Origin: CAG-303 sp034172985
Lineage (GTDB): Bacteria > Bacillota > Clostridia > Lachnospirales > Lachnospiraceae
Direction of reading: 5' to 3'
NCBI GenBank assembly: GCA_034172985.1
Contig: JAXFDY010000104.1
Coordinates: 1 to 59,626 of the forward strand
DNA length: 59,626 nucleotides
Shown: one piece after another, positions 18,112 to 26,317 of the stretch
Numbering within the stretch: position 1 is the stretch's first letter
How the letters are laid out: every line of letters begins with the position of its first letter
The notes under the pieces: generated by a model
The model's database searches: none
What the model was told of the DNA's origin: nothing
Seen by the model: the letters and a program-made list of their open reading frames with translations, nothing else
Program-made: the position numbers and the translations under genes

Positions 18112-18981
18112 TTACTTCAATCGTTCAAAATATTCTCTCAAATATGAAAAATACGCCTCTGCCTCCTGGCATTCATCATCATTTTTGTGAAGTTGTACCA
18201 CGATATCTCTCTGGCACTGGGGATTTGAGATTGGTATTAATGCCATACGGTTCATATCAGGACTGCCCCATGTGTATTGAGGCCAAAAGCCTACACCGAT
18301 ACTGGCACCAATCAGATTTTTTACAGCCTCAGGACTATCGCTTTCAAAAACCACATCCGGACGGAAACCGGCATGCATACAGAAACGGTCGCAAATCGTA
18401 CGCAAGCTTCTGGAACCGGCAAGAGATATAAATTCTCTGCCTGCCATCTCACTTAATTCAATGCTGCTTCGTTCAGAATACTTCGAAGGTTTCGGTACTG
18501 CCAAGAATATTTTTTCCGTAAAAATATAGTAGTTTTCTTTTGTGTTATTAGGTACCTGGAAAAATTCCCTGGTAAATATCGTAATATCCGCATCTTCTGC
18601 CTGACTGTTCTGAACAATCTGGAAATTGATTCCGTTATGAAGCTTCTGAAATGCAATAATTGTATCTGTAATAACAGTAGAAGCCGCAAGCACATTAATC
18701 CTTAGAATCTTTTTTCTTGAACTGGACAATTCCTGCAGCTCTCCCGGTATCTCATTCAAACTCTTTAAAATCGGTGCCAGTTTTCCCTGCAGATACTTGC
18801 CCGACTCCGTCAATACAATATTCCTGCCGCTGGAACGGAACAATTTTACCCCCAACTCTTTTTCTAGTCTGTGTATCGTCTGTGTCAATGCCGGCTGTGC
18901 AATATGAAGCTGTTCTGCAGTCCTCGTCACATGCTGCGTCTGAGCCAATGCATAAAAATATTTTAGCTGCAAAATTTCCAT
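18112..18981 (-). CDS. LysR-family transcriptional regulator
   Basis: The 289-residue protein starts with the LysR helix-turn-helix (MEILQLKYFYALAQTQHVTR, then AEQLHIAQPALTQTIHRLEKELG) and has an effector domain from about residue 90. It is divergent from the SGNH-like/SemiSWEET gene pair across an AT-rich 200-bp region. LysR proteins usually regulate the divergent operon, so this pair is the probable target. The ligand is unknown. Confidence 0.9.
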   Translation of the reverse strand: MEILQLKYFYALAQTQHVTRTAEQLHIAQPALTQTIHRLEKELGVKLFRSSGRNIVLTESGKYLQGKLAPILKSLNEIPGELQELSSSRKKILRINVLAASTVITDTIIAFQKLHNGINFQIVQNSQAEDADITIFTREFFQVPNNTKENYYIFTEKIFLAVPKPSKYSERSSIELSEMAGREFISLAGSRSLRTICDRFCMHAGFRPDVVFESDSPEAVKNLIGASIGVGFWPQYTWGSPDMNRMALIPISNPQCQRDIVVQLHKNDDECQEAEAYFSYLREYFERLK

Positions 18982-19140
18982 TTTCCAATCCTTTCTAGTT
19001 TGTAAACATTTATCAAAACATATGGTTTCATTATATATATAACTTTAAAATTATATATTATAATTTCTGAACGAATAGATTTTATTTTGGCTTTTTCTAT
19101 TCATAACTTTTATAATATCATTTTCATTCAAATAATATAT

Positions 19141-19169
19141 TATACATTTTGAATTGTCAAGACTATAAT
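19141..19169 (+). promoter_or_regulatory. Promoter of the SGNH-like/SemiSWEET operon
   Basis: TATACA (19141-19146), 17-bp spacer and TATAAT (19164-19169), about 30 bp before the first start codon. The rest of the intergenic stretch from 18982 is extremely AT-rich and probably carries LysR sites that I cannot delimit. Confidence 0.6.
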
Positions 19170-19200
19170 AAGGCAAGAAAAAGAAATGGAGGTCTTAGGC

Positions 19201-19749
19201 ATGACAAAAGAATTTAACTTTACCCTTTTAAACAAAATAGCAAAAGCACATGGAATCGTACTTTTCGGTTCTACGTCTGCTGCACAAATCCCTATTAACG
19301 AACTTGTGCAGGATTATGATATCTCACAGAAAATTTACAATCGCAGTATTGAAGGTCTGACGATTGAAAACGCAGGAAAATATCTGGATTCCTGTATTTA
19401 TAATTTGAATCCTGATAAAATCGTTTTGAATCTGGGTGAAGAAGATTTAAAGTCTAATTGTGATATAAAGCAACTGATGGAACAGTATCTCTGGATTCTG
19501 TATACCATCCATACTGTTCTTCCGCATACAACCCTGGTGCTTACATCCGTATGCGGTGAAGATGAGCAGACTGCTTTCTTTAATGAGTCTTTGAAAAAAC
19601 TGGCAGGAGAATTTGGCTGTGAATATTTTGAAATCCCATCTTTACAGGCTTCAGATGAATATGCCATCCAGTTTCTCCGCACAATCAAGTCTGTATTTTA
19701 TAATCCTGATATGGATTATGCTGACATTGTTCAGTACTGTGCTATCTAA
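19201..19749 (+). CDS. SGNH/GDSL-hydrolase-like protein with degenerate active site
   Basis: The 182-residue protein follows the SGNH fold layout: HGIVLFGSTSAA in place of block I GDS, NRSIEGLTIENAGKYLD as block II, DKIVLNLGEEDL as block III (usual GxND), and no C-terminal DxxH block. The catalytic serine and histidine are therefore missing or moved, suggesting a non-enzymatic or altered role. GGAGG eight bases upstream sets the start at 19201; the ATG at 19186 overlaps that site. It shares a transcript with the SemiSWEET-like gene 29 bp downstream. Confidence 0.6.
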   Translation: MTKEFNFTLLNKIAKAHGIVLFGSTSAAQIPINELVQDYDISQKIYNRSIEGLTIENAGKYLDSCIYNLNPDKIVLNLGEEDLKSNCDIKQLMEQYLWILYTIHTVLPHTTLVLTSVCGEDEQTAFFNESLKKLAGEFGCEYFEIPSLQASDEYAIQFLRTIKSVFYNPDMDYADIVQYCAI

Positions 19750-19778
19750 TCAATCAATACTATATTATGGAGGAAAAA

Positions 19779-20117
19779 ATGAGTCCGATATTTGAAACCA
19801 TTATGTTAATCTGCTTTGGCTGTTCCTGGCCAATGAATGTTATTAAAAGTTATAAATCACGCACTGCCAAAAGCACCAGTCTTCCTTTTATTCTGCTGAT
19901 TATTACCGGATATATTGCCGGAATTATGGCAAAGGTTGTTTCTCATCAGATAAATTTTGTACTGGTTGTGTATCTTTTGAATCTTGTAATTGTTTCTTTA
20001 AACCTTGTGGTCTATTTCCGGAACAGACGGCTGGATAAAATACAGGAAACGGCATTGAAAGACGAGATTGAATCCGACCATCTGGATTCCAAGCGAAAAA
20101 TCTCAGTTGCATATTAA
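19779..20117 (+). CDS. PQ-loop / SemiSWEET-like transporter
   Basis: The 112-residue protein has three membrane helices and the motif SWPMNVIKSYKSRTAKSTSL near the N-terminus, a PQ-loop-type element with PQ replaced by PM. Bacterial SemiSWEETs are about 90-110 residues with three helices and form dimers that carry sugars by facilitated diffusion; this size and topology agree. The C-terminal 25 residues are charged and soluble. GGAGG precedes ATG 19779 at five bases. It is the second gene of the LysR-divergent operon. Confidence 0.75.
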   Translation: MSPIFETIMLICFGCSWPMNVIKSYKSRTAKSTSLPFILLIITGYIAGIMAKVVSHQINFVLVVYLLNLVIVSLNLVVYFRNRRLDKIQETALKDEIESDHLDSKRKISVAY

Positions 20118-20127
20118 AATTAAAAGT

Positions 20128-20156
20128 AAAAAAGGACTGTTTATAGTCCTTTTTTT
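20128..20156. terminator. Bidirectional terminator
   Basis: AAAAAAGGACT pairs with AGTCCTTTTTT around a six-base loop. It ends the plus-strand SemiSWEET operon and overlaps the last codons of the convergent YitT gene. Confidence 0.9.
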
Positions 20157-21025
20157 GCTTTTTGTTTCGGCTTAGTTTCTAAAAATCCCTCTCCAAAGAC
20201 TTCATTTGTTTCCGTAATCATCACAAATGCAGATTGATCAATTTCCTGTGCCGTCTGACGCACGATATACGCCTGAGATTTTGAGCAGGCACAAAACAAC
20301 ATATCTCTGTCTTTATTTGTATAACTGCCCCTTGCCTTCAGTTCCGTGGAACCCCGGCCTATCAATTCTCCAATACGCCGGGCTATTTCCTGACCATGAT
20401 CAGTTATAATAATCAGGAGTGTTCCCGCACCAAAGCCATACATAATTTTATCAATAACAACCGAAGTTAAGAAAGTAGATGCCAGACCATATAAAACAGC
20501 ATCTACATTTCCGAACACCGGCCATCCCAACAAAATAATGAAAAAATCTATCCCCATAGTTACTATACCTATCGAAAGGTGAGGACGAATTGCCTTAACT
20601 GACATAATAATAAAATCAATTCCACCGGACGAAGAACCTCTCATATAAAACAAGGCCAGACTGATTCCAATAAAGATACCGGAATATAATGCTGCCATAA
20701 ACCGGGAACCCGTGTATGCCGGCAGATGGGGAAAAATAATATCCAGGAACAATGTACAAAAACACATTGTCTTTATCGTTTTTAATAGAAAAGTTTTTCC
20801 AACAAGCTTTCCACTAATCAATATAAGCGGTATATTCAGGACCATTGTCGTAATCCCAATGGGAAATTTCCACAAACTATTCATAATTAAAGCAAGTCCT
20901 GTCAAACCGCCCGGTGCAAAATTTGCCATTTTTGCAAATGTGTAAAAACCTACCGCATAGAAAAATGCTCCGATTATATCATAAAGCAGATCCAATACCA
21001 GATTTTTTATCTTTGCTTTCTTCAT
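20141..21025 (-). CDS. YitT family membrane protein
   Basis: The 294-residue protein has about five or six membrane segments (with GGLTGLALIMN, FFYAVGFYTFAKMANFAPG and FYMRGSSSGGIDFIIMSVKAI) followed by a soluble DUF2179 domain (about 215-290, IDQSAFVMITETNEVFGEGF). This is the YitT/DUF161 architecture; the function is unknown, probably transport. The start at 21025 is preferred because AAGG lies in front; a GTG at 21043 is possible. Confidence 0.85.
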   Translation of the reverse strand: MKKAKIKNLVLDLLYDIIGAFFYAVGFYTFAKMANFAPGGLTGLALIMNSLWKFPIGITTMVLNIPLILISGKLVGKTFLLKTIKTMCFCTLFLDIIFPHLPAYTGSRFMAALYSGIFIGISLALFYMRGSSSGGIDFIIMSVKAIRPHLSIGIVTMGIDFFIILLGWPVFGNVDAVLYGLASTFLTSVVIDKIMYGFGAGTLLIIITDHGQEIARRIGELIGRGSTELKARGSYTNKDRDMLFCACSKSQAYIVRQTAQEIDQSAFVMITETNEVFGEGFLETKPKQKAKKGL

Positions 21026-21095
21026 ATTACTTTTGCCTTTCACTAACTTTATAATGTTAGTATAAGCAAAATTTTAAGAATTAAACGAACATTTA

Positions 21096-22601
21096 CTAAT
21101 CTAATTCTATCTCAAGTACATCATAAGATGGAACTTTTTCTGTAGAATTTTCTTTATATTTTTTCAATTCTGCCTTTGCCTTGTTTAAAGAAATATTTGT
21201 TCCGGCGCCACCCATACATCCACCCGGGCACCCCATTCCTTCAATCAGACATCCGTTCATTTTACCCGCCTTGGCTAACATAAGAACTTTTTTGCACTCT
21301 GCCAGCCCTTCTGCATGTTCTATTCTGATTGGTGACTCTGTATAATATTCTTTCAAACAATCCTGAATTGCAGATGCTACACCACCTGCCACAGCATAAC
21401 CTCTTCCTGCTGCAGTGGCATTGTGGAATGACGTATCGCCTTCCATCTGTGCGGGATCGATTCCTCTGGCATCAAACATTCCAAGTAATTCCTCAAAAGT
21501 AATTACAAAATCAACATCACTTCTGACATGTCTTCTGGAAGCTTCCAGTTTTTTAGCTGCACATGGTCCGATAAACACAACTTTTACATCCGGATCTTTC
21601 TTCTTAATACTTCTTGCCGTTGCAACCATCGGTGTCAATTCGTTTGATACACTATCAATCAAATCCGGAAATTGTTTTTTTGCCAGCATTGCCCAGGACG
21701 GACAACAGGAAGTTAACAGAAACGGAAGCTCTCCTGTAATAACTTTTTCGGCATATTGACGTGCCTCAGCTACAGCACCGATATCTGCTCCCAGGGCGAC
21801 CTCATATACATTTTCAAAACCCAGCTCCAGTAATGCCTGCTTAAACTTTTTCGGTGTCACCTCACTGCCAAACTGACCCACAAAAGCAGGAGCCAAAGCT
21901 GCCACTATCCGTTTTCCTTCCCGAATAGCCCGGCTTAACTGAAATACCTGGGATTTATCAGAAATCGCTCCAAACGGGCAACTGACCATACACATTCCAC
22001 AAGATACACATTTTTCATTATCGATGCAGGCCCTTCCCTGCTCGTCCGTCGCAAATGCTTTCACACCACATGCTCTCTCACATGGCCTTTCTAATTTTCC
22101 GATTGCATCATAAGGACATATTTCTTTACATTTTCCGCACTTAATACATTTTTCCTGATTAATCACAGATTTTCCGTCCACCACATCCACAGCACCCCTT
22201 GGGCATACCTGTCTGCAGGGATGGGCCACACAGCCTTTACACAAATCGCTTACCATATATTTATTGGATTCGCATGCATTGCATGCCGCCGGAATCACCT
22301 GCATAAGTGGTGGTTCATAATATTTTTCATCAATATTGCTATTTTCCATTCCATGAGTCAGATGCACCGCCCGGTTCTCCGGTCTCAAAGACATACCCAT
22401 AGCCAGACGTACCCGTTCCCTGACAATGGCTCTCTCCCGGTAAATACTTTCCCGGTACATGGCACGTTCTCCGATCAGTTCATACGGAATCGCTTCTATT
22501 TCGTCATTAAAGGTATCTTTTGTTGATTCAAATGCTACTTTTGATATCGCTGCAAAAATTTTTCTTCTGATTTCTCTAACCGGCGTATCTATTCCTCTCA
22601 T
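21096..22601 (-). CDS. Monomeric [FeFe]-hydrogenase-like protein (group B type)
   Basis: The 501-residue protein carries N-terminal [4Fe-4S] motifs (CNACES, CKGC, CIKCGKCKEICP, CVSCGMCMVSCP) and a C-terminal H-cluster domain with L1 TSCCPSW, L2 GPCAAKKLEA and L3 EGMGCPGGCMGG. All four H-cluster cysteines are present, but neighbours differ from group A enzymes (TSCCPGW, MPC, MACPGGC), fitting the uncharacterised group B. It may evolve or oxidise H2 with ferredoxin, or sense redox state. Its ATG overlaps the stop of the diguanylate cyclase gene by four bases (ATGA), so the two are translationally coupled. AAGGAG precedes the start. Confidence 0.88.
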   Translation of the reverse strand: MRGIDTPVREIRRKIFAAISKVAFESTKDTFNDEIEAIPYELIGERAMYRESIYRERAIVRERVRLAMGMSLRPENRAVHLTHGMENSNIDEKYYEPPLMQVIPAACNACESNKYMVSDLCKGCVAHPCRQVCPRGAVDVVDGKSVINQEKCIKCGKCKEICPYDAIGKLERPCERACGVKAFATDEQGRACIDNEKCVSCGMCMVSCPFGAISDKSQVFQLSRAIREGKRIVAALAPAFVGQFGSEVTPKKFKQALLELGFENVYEVALGADIGAVAEARQYAEKVITGELPFLLTSCCPSWAMLAKKQFPDLIDSVSNELTPMVATARSIKKKDPDVKVVFIGPCAAKKLEASRRHVRSDVDFVITFEELLGMFDARGIDPAQMEGDTSFHNATAAGRGYAVAGGVASAIQDCLKEYYTESPIRIEHAEGLAECKKVLMLAKAGKMNGCLIEGMGCPGGCMGGAGTNISLNKAKAELKKYKENSTEKVPSYDVLEIELD

Positions 22602-24289
22602 CTCTGCTCCTTACTTACTCTGTCTTCCTGTTGACCCTGTTTCATCAGAAACTTCTTTTCATACATCATGGAATCCGCCCTGCTTCGTGTCTCCTTTAGA
22701 CTTGCATCCAAATTGCTGTCATATACTGCATATCCATAAGCAATGCTTATTTGTAATCCATCCGCAGTCTTATTATATGCTTCCATACCCTTAACCATTT
22801 CGTCTATTGCCTTCTGATATTCTTCCTCACCCTTATCTTTCAAAATAACGCAAAACTCATCCCCGCCAATTCGGAAAATATTGTCTTCTGCCATTTTTCC
22901 AAAGGCTTGCTTAATAATATCAGAGCTGCTCTTAATATATTCGTCTCCTACATTGTGTCCCAGTGTATCGTTACATTTTTTCAAATTATTTAAATCAAAC
23001 ATACAGACAATATATTTATGCTTCTTTACATCAGCCATCTCTAATGCCTGTTCATGGGCCATTCTGTTGGAAACACCTGTCAATTTATCTGTATATGCCA
23101 TCTTTTCGTACATACTTGCTTTTCGGCCTTTTTCTATCAACTGCCTGTTTTCATAAACAGCATTAATTCCCACAACAATAATATAAATGAGGAAGGCAAG
23201 ATTTGCCGTAGAACCACTCATCATACCATCACTGATATAATAATTCACCACATCTACCATCAGGCATGCTACCACCACTAGGATACATACAATATTCAGT
23301 TTCATTGTTCTCGATATTTTATAAAGGATTGCTTCCCGAATCATCTGTACTGCAAACACAACAAACATCAAAACAGCACAAATATGGGTGCAGACAAGCA
23401 TCTCCCTTAAATCCTTGATATTCAGTATCTGAAGTGTCAATGACACAATAATATTAACATAGTTGACACCCAAGAGAACATACCATATTTTGGCTTCCGA
23501 ATCTTTATGCAGACTCTTTACAAAATAAATAAAAGAAATCGGCAGTAACATCAGGGATATAAATGACAGATATGCCGGAAACAAATAGTCCCGGAACAAA
23601 AAATTTGCCATCTTCTGCTCATTGATATTATAGATTGCCGTATTGATGGAAAATAATCCAAGATAAAGAAAATAAGTTCCTATCCTGTCTTTAAAAAACA
23701 TCCAGCATCCACAGATGACAAGTCCTACCGTCAATGTGATAAATGAAATCATAAATGAAAACATAGACGGATAAATTTGCTGCAGATAAATGCTAAACAT
23801 ATTTCCAATATAGAATTCCGGCAGTACCCTGATCCAGTATGGGGAAGAAAGCTCTATCTGAAGCTCTCTGCCTTGATATTCATACATATCCGGCAGCATA
23901 TTAATCTGATATCCTGCCGTATGGCCAATCCGGTTGTTCTCATCCGCTTTAAACTCATAAATCTTTTCGCCCTCAGCATACACAGTCACATCATAATGAC
24001 TCGTATAAAAACCTAACGCACAGTCATATCTCACATCTTCGGGAAATATAGACTTCAAGATAATCGTTTCATTCTTTTCCGTTCCCGAAAATTCCGTATA
24101 ATCCCCTATATAGTTATCTTCTTCATCGTATATTTTCCAATTATTAAATGACTGTATATAATTGACATCTTTTTTACTATACCGATCTATTCCCAAACCA
24201 AAAATCGTATAAATCAGAATTGCTATTGCTGCCACCAGCAATCCAAAATAGATTTTGGGAAATATTTTTCCAACCCTATACTCTTTCAT
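22598..24289 (-). CDS. Membrane diguanylate cyclase with extracellular and seven-helix sensor
   Basis: The 563-residue protein has an N-terminal helix (about 13-33), an extracellular beta-rich domain (35-165), about seven or eight membrane helices (170-385) like 7TMR-DISM receptors, and a cytoplasmic GGDEF domain (about 400-555) with intact RIGGDEF and FDLNNLKKCND. It should make cyclic-di-GMP in response to an outside ligand. GGAAGG precedes the ATG. It is the upstream partner of the hydrogenase-like gene, whose start overlaps its stop codon. Confidence 0.9.
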   Translation of the reverse strand: MKEYRVGKIFPKIYFGLLVAAIAILIYTIFGLGIDRYSKKDVNYIQSFNNWKIYDEEDNYIGDYTEFSGTEKNETIILKSIFPEDVRYDCALGFYTSHYDVTVYAEGEKIYEFKADENNRIGHTAGYQINMLPDMYEYQGRELQIELSSPYWIRVLPEFYIGNMFSIYLQQIYPSMFSFMISFITLTVGLVICGCWMFFKDRIGTYFLYLGLFSINTAIYNINEQKMANFLFRDYLFPAYLSFISLMLLPISFIYFVKSLHKDSEAKIWYVLLGVNYVNIIVSLTLQILNIKDLREMLVCTHICAVLMFVVFAVQMIREAILYKISRTMKLNIVCILVVVACLMVDVVNYYISDGMMSGSTANLAFLIYIIVVGINAVYENRQLIEKGRKASMYEKMAYTDKLTGVSNRMAHEQALEMADVKKHKYIVCMFDLNNLKKCNDTLGHNVGDEYIKSSSDIIKQAFGKMAEDNIFRIGGDEFCVILKDKGEEEYQKAIDEMVKGMEAYNKTADGLQISIAYGYAVYDSNLDASLKETRSRADSMMYEKKFLMKQGQQEDRVSKEQR

Positions 24290-24380
24290 ACCTATCCTTC
24301 CAGGTTTCGCTTCTCCTACAATAGCATTTCATTTCACTTCATTATATCAAATATTACTGTATATTTGCAAGTATAAATCT

Positions 24381-24686
24381 TTACAGGAACCCAAGAATTC
24401 TTTCTACCACAAATACAGTGACACATGCACTTGCTGCCACAACAAACAGACTCTTATTCCGCATTCCCAAAAAGACCGCCACTCCCAGTCCGGCAGATGC
24501 ACTTATGACTGACTCAGTAGAACTAAAAATAGCAGGTATCGTCAGGGCTGTCAGACAGGCATACGGTACATAATATAAAAAAGAACATATAAACTGATTC
24601 TCTATCTTCTTTCGAAATAACGTCAAAGGCAATGCACGAAGGAGATATGTCAACAATGCCATTACACCAATATATAAATAAATCAT
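24381..24686 (-). CDS. azlD: AzlD-family branched-chain amino acid exporter subunit
   Basis: This 101-residue protein has three membrane helices and the start LYIGVMALLTYLLRALPL, then RKKIENQFICSFLYYVPYA, typical of AzlD. It works with AzlC to export branched-chain amino acids or analogues. It starts 11 bp after azlC. The ribosome binding site is weak, consistent with coupling. The 90-bp stretch between its stop and the upstream end of the next gene holds no clear terminator. Confidence 0.9.
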   Translation of the reverse strand: MIYLYIGVMALLTYLLRALPLTLFRKKIENQFICSFLYYVPYACLTALTIPAIFSSTESVISASAGLGVAVFLGMRNKSLFVVAASACVTVFVVERILGFL

Positions 24687-24697
24687 AATCTACCACT

Positions 24698-25405
24698 CTA
24701 ACTTTCATCATGGGCAGCCGGCACCGGGAAGAGCCATGCCCCCAGAGCTGATGCTGCCACTGTACATATAATAATTACAATTCCCGTTGAAATTTTTTGA
24801 AACAACGGAACAAAATGAAACACACAACTTAGCACTATTGCTACAAACACCACTGTCATAACCGGTTTTGACTTTTTCGCCACAGGCACCACAATCGCCA
24901 CAAACATACCATACAACGCCAGACTCAGGGCACTGCAAAGAGATTTTGGCAAAATATCGCAGGCAACGGCTCCTACCCCCGTACCTACGGCCCACCCCAG
25001 CCACGGAAGCAGTTCCAGACCAGCCATGTACTTCATGGTTAACTCTTTGTTATGGGCCATGGCTACCGCAAATACCTCGTCCGTATTTACAAATGCCATC
25101 ATCAGTCTCTGTCTTATCGTTACATCCGGAGATAATTTTTGTGTCAGAGACAAACTCATTAAAGAATATCTAAGATTAATAATCAATTGTGTCAATATCA
25201 GTTCAATGATTGTTCCTGCCGCCACAATAATCTGGAGTCCTGCAAACTGTCCTGCACTTGTGACATTCGTAAGACTGATTAATACCGCCTGAAAAAGGCT
25301 TAGTCCATCCTTCACGGCCAGAATACCAAAGCTGAAACTGACAGAAAAATAGCCGATAGCTATCGGGATTCCATCTTTTATGCCCTGTTTAAACTCATGA
25401 TTCAT
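24698..25405 (-). CDS. azlC: AzlC-family branched-chain amino acid exporter
   Basis: The 235-residue protein has about seven membrane helices, with GIKDGIPIAIGYFSVSFSFG, SAGQFAGLQII and the NLRYSLMSLSL and NTDEVFAVA blocks of the AzlC family. With AzlD it forms a branched-chain amino acid exporter. The start at 25405 (MNHEFKQ) follows GAGG nine bases upstream; a longer N-terminus would run into the upstream terminator. No Lrp-type regulator is adjacent. Confidence 0.9.
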   Translation of the reverse strand: MNHEFKQGIKDGIPIAIGYFSVSFSFGILAVKDGLSLFQAVLISLTNVTSAGQFAGLQIIVAAGTIIELILTQLIINLRYSLMSLSLTQKLSPDVTIRQRLMMAFVNTDEVFAVAMAHNKELTMKYMAGLELLPWLGWAVGTGVGAVACDILPKSLCSALSLALYGMFVAIVVPVAKKSKPVMTVVFVAIVLSCVFHFVPLFQKISTGIVIIICTVAASALGAWLFPVPAAHDES

Positions 25406-25455
25406 TTTTCTTTCCCTCATATCTTTATTACTCTGTTGTGCAAGACGCACCGCCA

Positions 25456-25486
25456 AAAAGAATCGCAGGCCTCAAGCCTGCGATTC
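25456..25486 (-). terminator. Terminator of the cytidylate-kinase-like gene
   Basis: GAATCGCAGGC and GCCTGCGATTC form an 11-bp perfect stem with a five-base loop (25460-25486), followed by TTTTT on the minus strand. It overlaps the end of the coding sequence. Confidence 0.9.
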
Positions 25487-26080
25487 ACTGTCACATCGTT
25501 TTGCGGCTTCCACAATAATATCTACACAGACATCTTCTCCAAGATATCCACTGTCCAGATTAATCTGATAATTCTGGTATGCACCCCACTCACGATCCGT
25601 ATAATATTTGTAATATGTCTTTCTGTTCCGGTTTTTACGTTCCAGCATCTTCTTCACATCACCGGTGTCTCCATATTTTTCCTTAATTCTGGCAATTCTG
25701 TGCTCAATATCTGCATGAATAAATACATTTAATGTACGGTATTCTTCCCCTGCCAGAATATAATCTGCACATCTTCCCACAATCACACATGGACCTTCTT
25801 TGGCGCAATCCTGAATCACTCTCCGCTGAGCCCGAAAAATCTCATCCTGGGGACTTTCAAAATACATCGCAGATGCCACCGATACAGAAAACCACTTACT
25901 CATCTTGTCCGTGTATTCTCCCTGCTCATTAATCACAGCTTTATTGTATCCGCTTCTTTTCGCTACCTGATCTACGATTTCACTGTCATAGAATGGAATA
26001 CCTAACTGCTCTGCCACCTTTTTCCCGATTGCATGTCCACCACTGCCAAACTCTCTGCTGATTGTAATAATTGGATACAT
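25472..26080 (-). CDS. Cytidylate kinase-like family protein
   Basis: The 202-residue protein has the P-loop-type start ITISREFGSGGHAIGKKVAE and PCVIVGRCADYIL, typical of the cytidylate-kinase-like family that is widespread in clostridia. GSGGHAIGK replaces the classical GxSxxGKG loop of true CMP kinase, so nucleotide kinase activity is unproven. GGGGG seven bases upstream favours the start at 26080; another ATG two codons earlier is too near that site. It is a single-gene unit. Confidence 0.82.
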   Translation of the reverse strand: MYPIITISREFGSGGHAIGKKVAEQLGIPFYDSEIVDQVAKRSGYNKAVINEQGEYTDKMSKWFSVSVASAMYFESPQDEIFRAQRRVIQDCAKEGPCVIVGRCADYILAGEEYRTLNVFIHADIEHRIARIKEKYGDTGDVKKMLERKNRNRKTYYKYYTDREWGAYQNYQINLDSGYLGEDVCVDIIVEAAKRCDSESQA

Positions 26081-26124
26081 AACCATACCCCCTTTTTTAA
26101 CTTTTCCAGCCTATCTTATACCTA

Positions 26125-26305
26125 ATACTTTAGATACCAGGGTCAAAAGGTCTGAACCCACATGAGCTTGTTCAAATGTGGGTGAATGTCCTTGGGACCC
26201 GCCAAAATATGAGCATAAAAGCGGGGCATAAGCACCACGATATGCGAATATTTTGCAGGATTGTGGGAGTACATAGTACGTAACAATCCGTAGGTATCCT
26301 AACAT
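26125..26305 (-). repeat. Structured interspersed repeat, copy A
   Basis: Read on the minus strand it contains three hairpins: GGATTGT/ACAATCC (26258-26289), GCATA/TATGC (26226-26245) and ACCCACAT/ATGTGGGT (26156-26183). Between the second and third lies TTTTGGCGGGTCCCA, and the end reads TTTTGACCCTGGTATC. The same order of hairpins and GGCGGG block recurs at 52742-52950. There is no credible gene in this gap. Boundaries are approximate. Confidence 0.5.
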
Positions 26306-26317
26306 CATATTAATTCT

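Noticed and set aside
26111..26308. A 65-codon reading frame in the gap after the cytidylate-kinase-like gene
   Set aside because: It lies wholly within the hairpins of repeat A, has no ribosome binding site and no protein-like composition.
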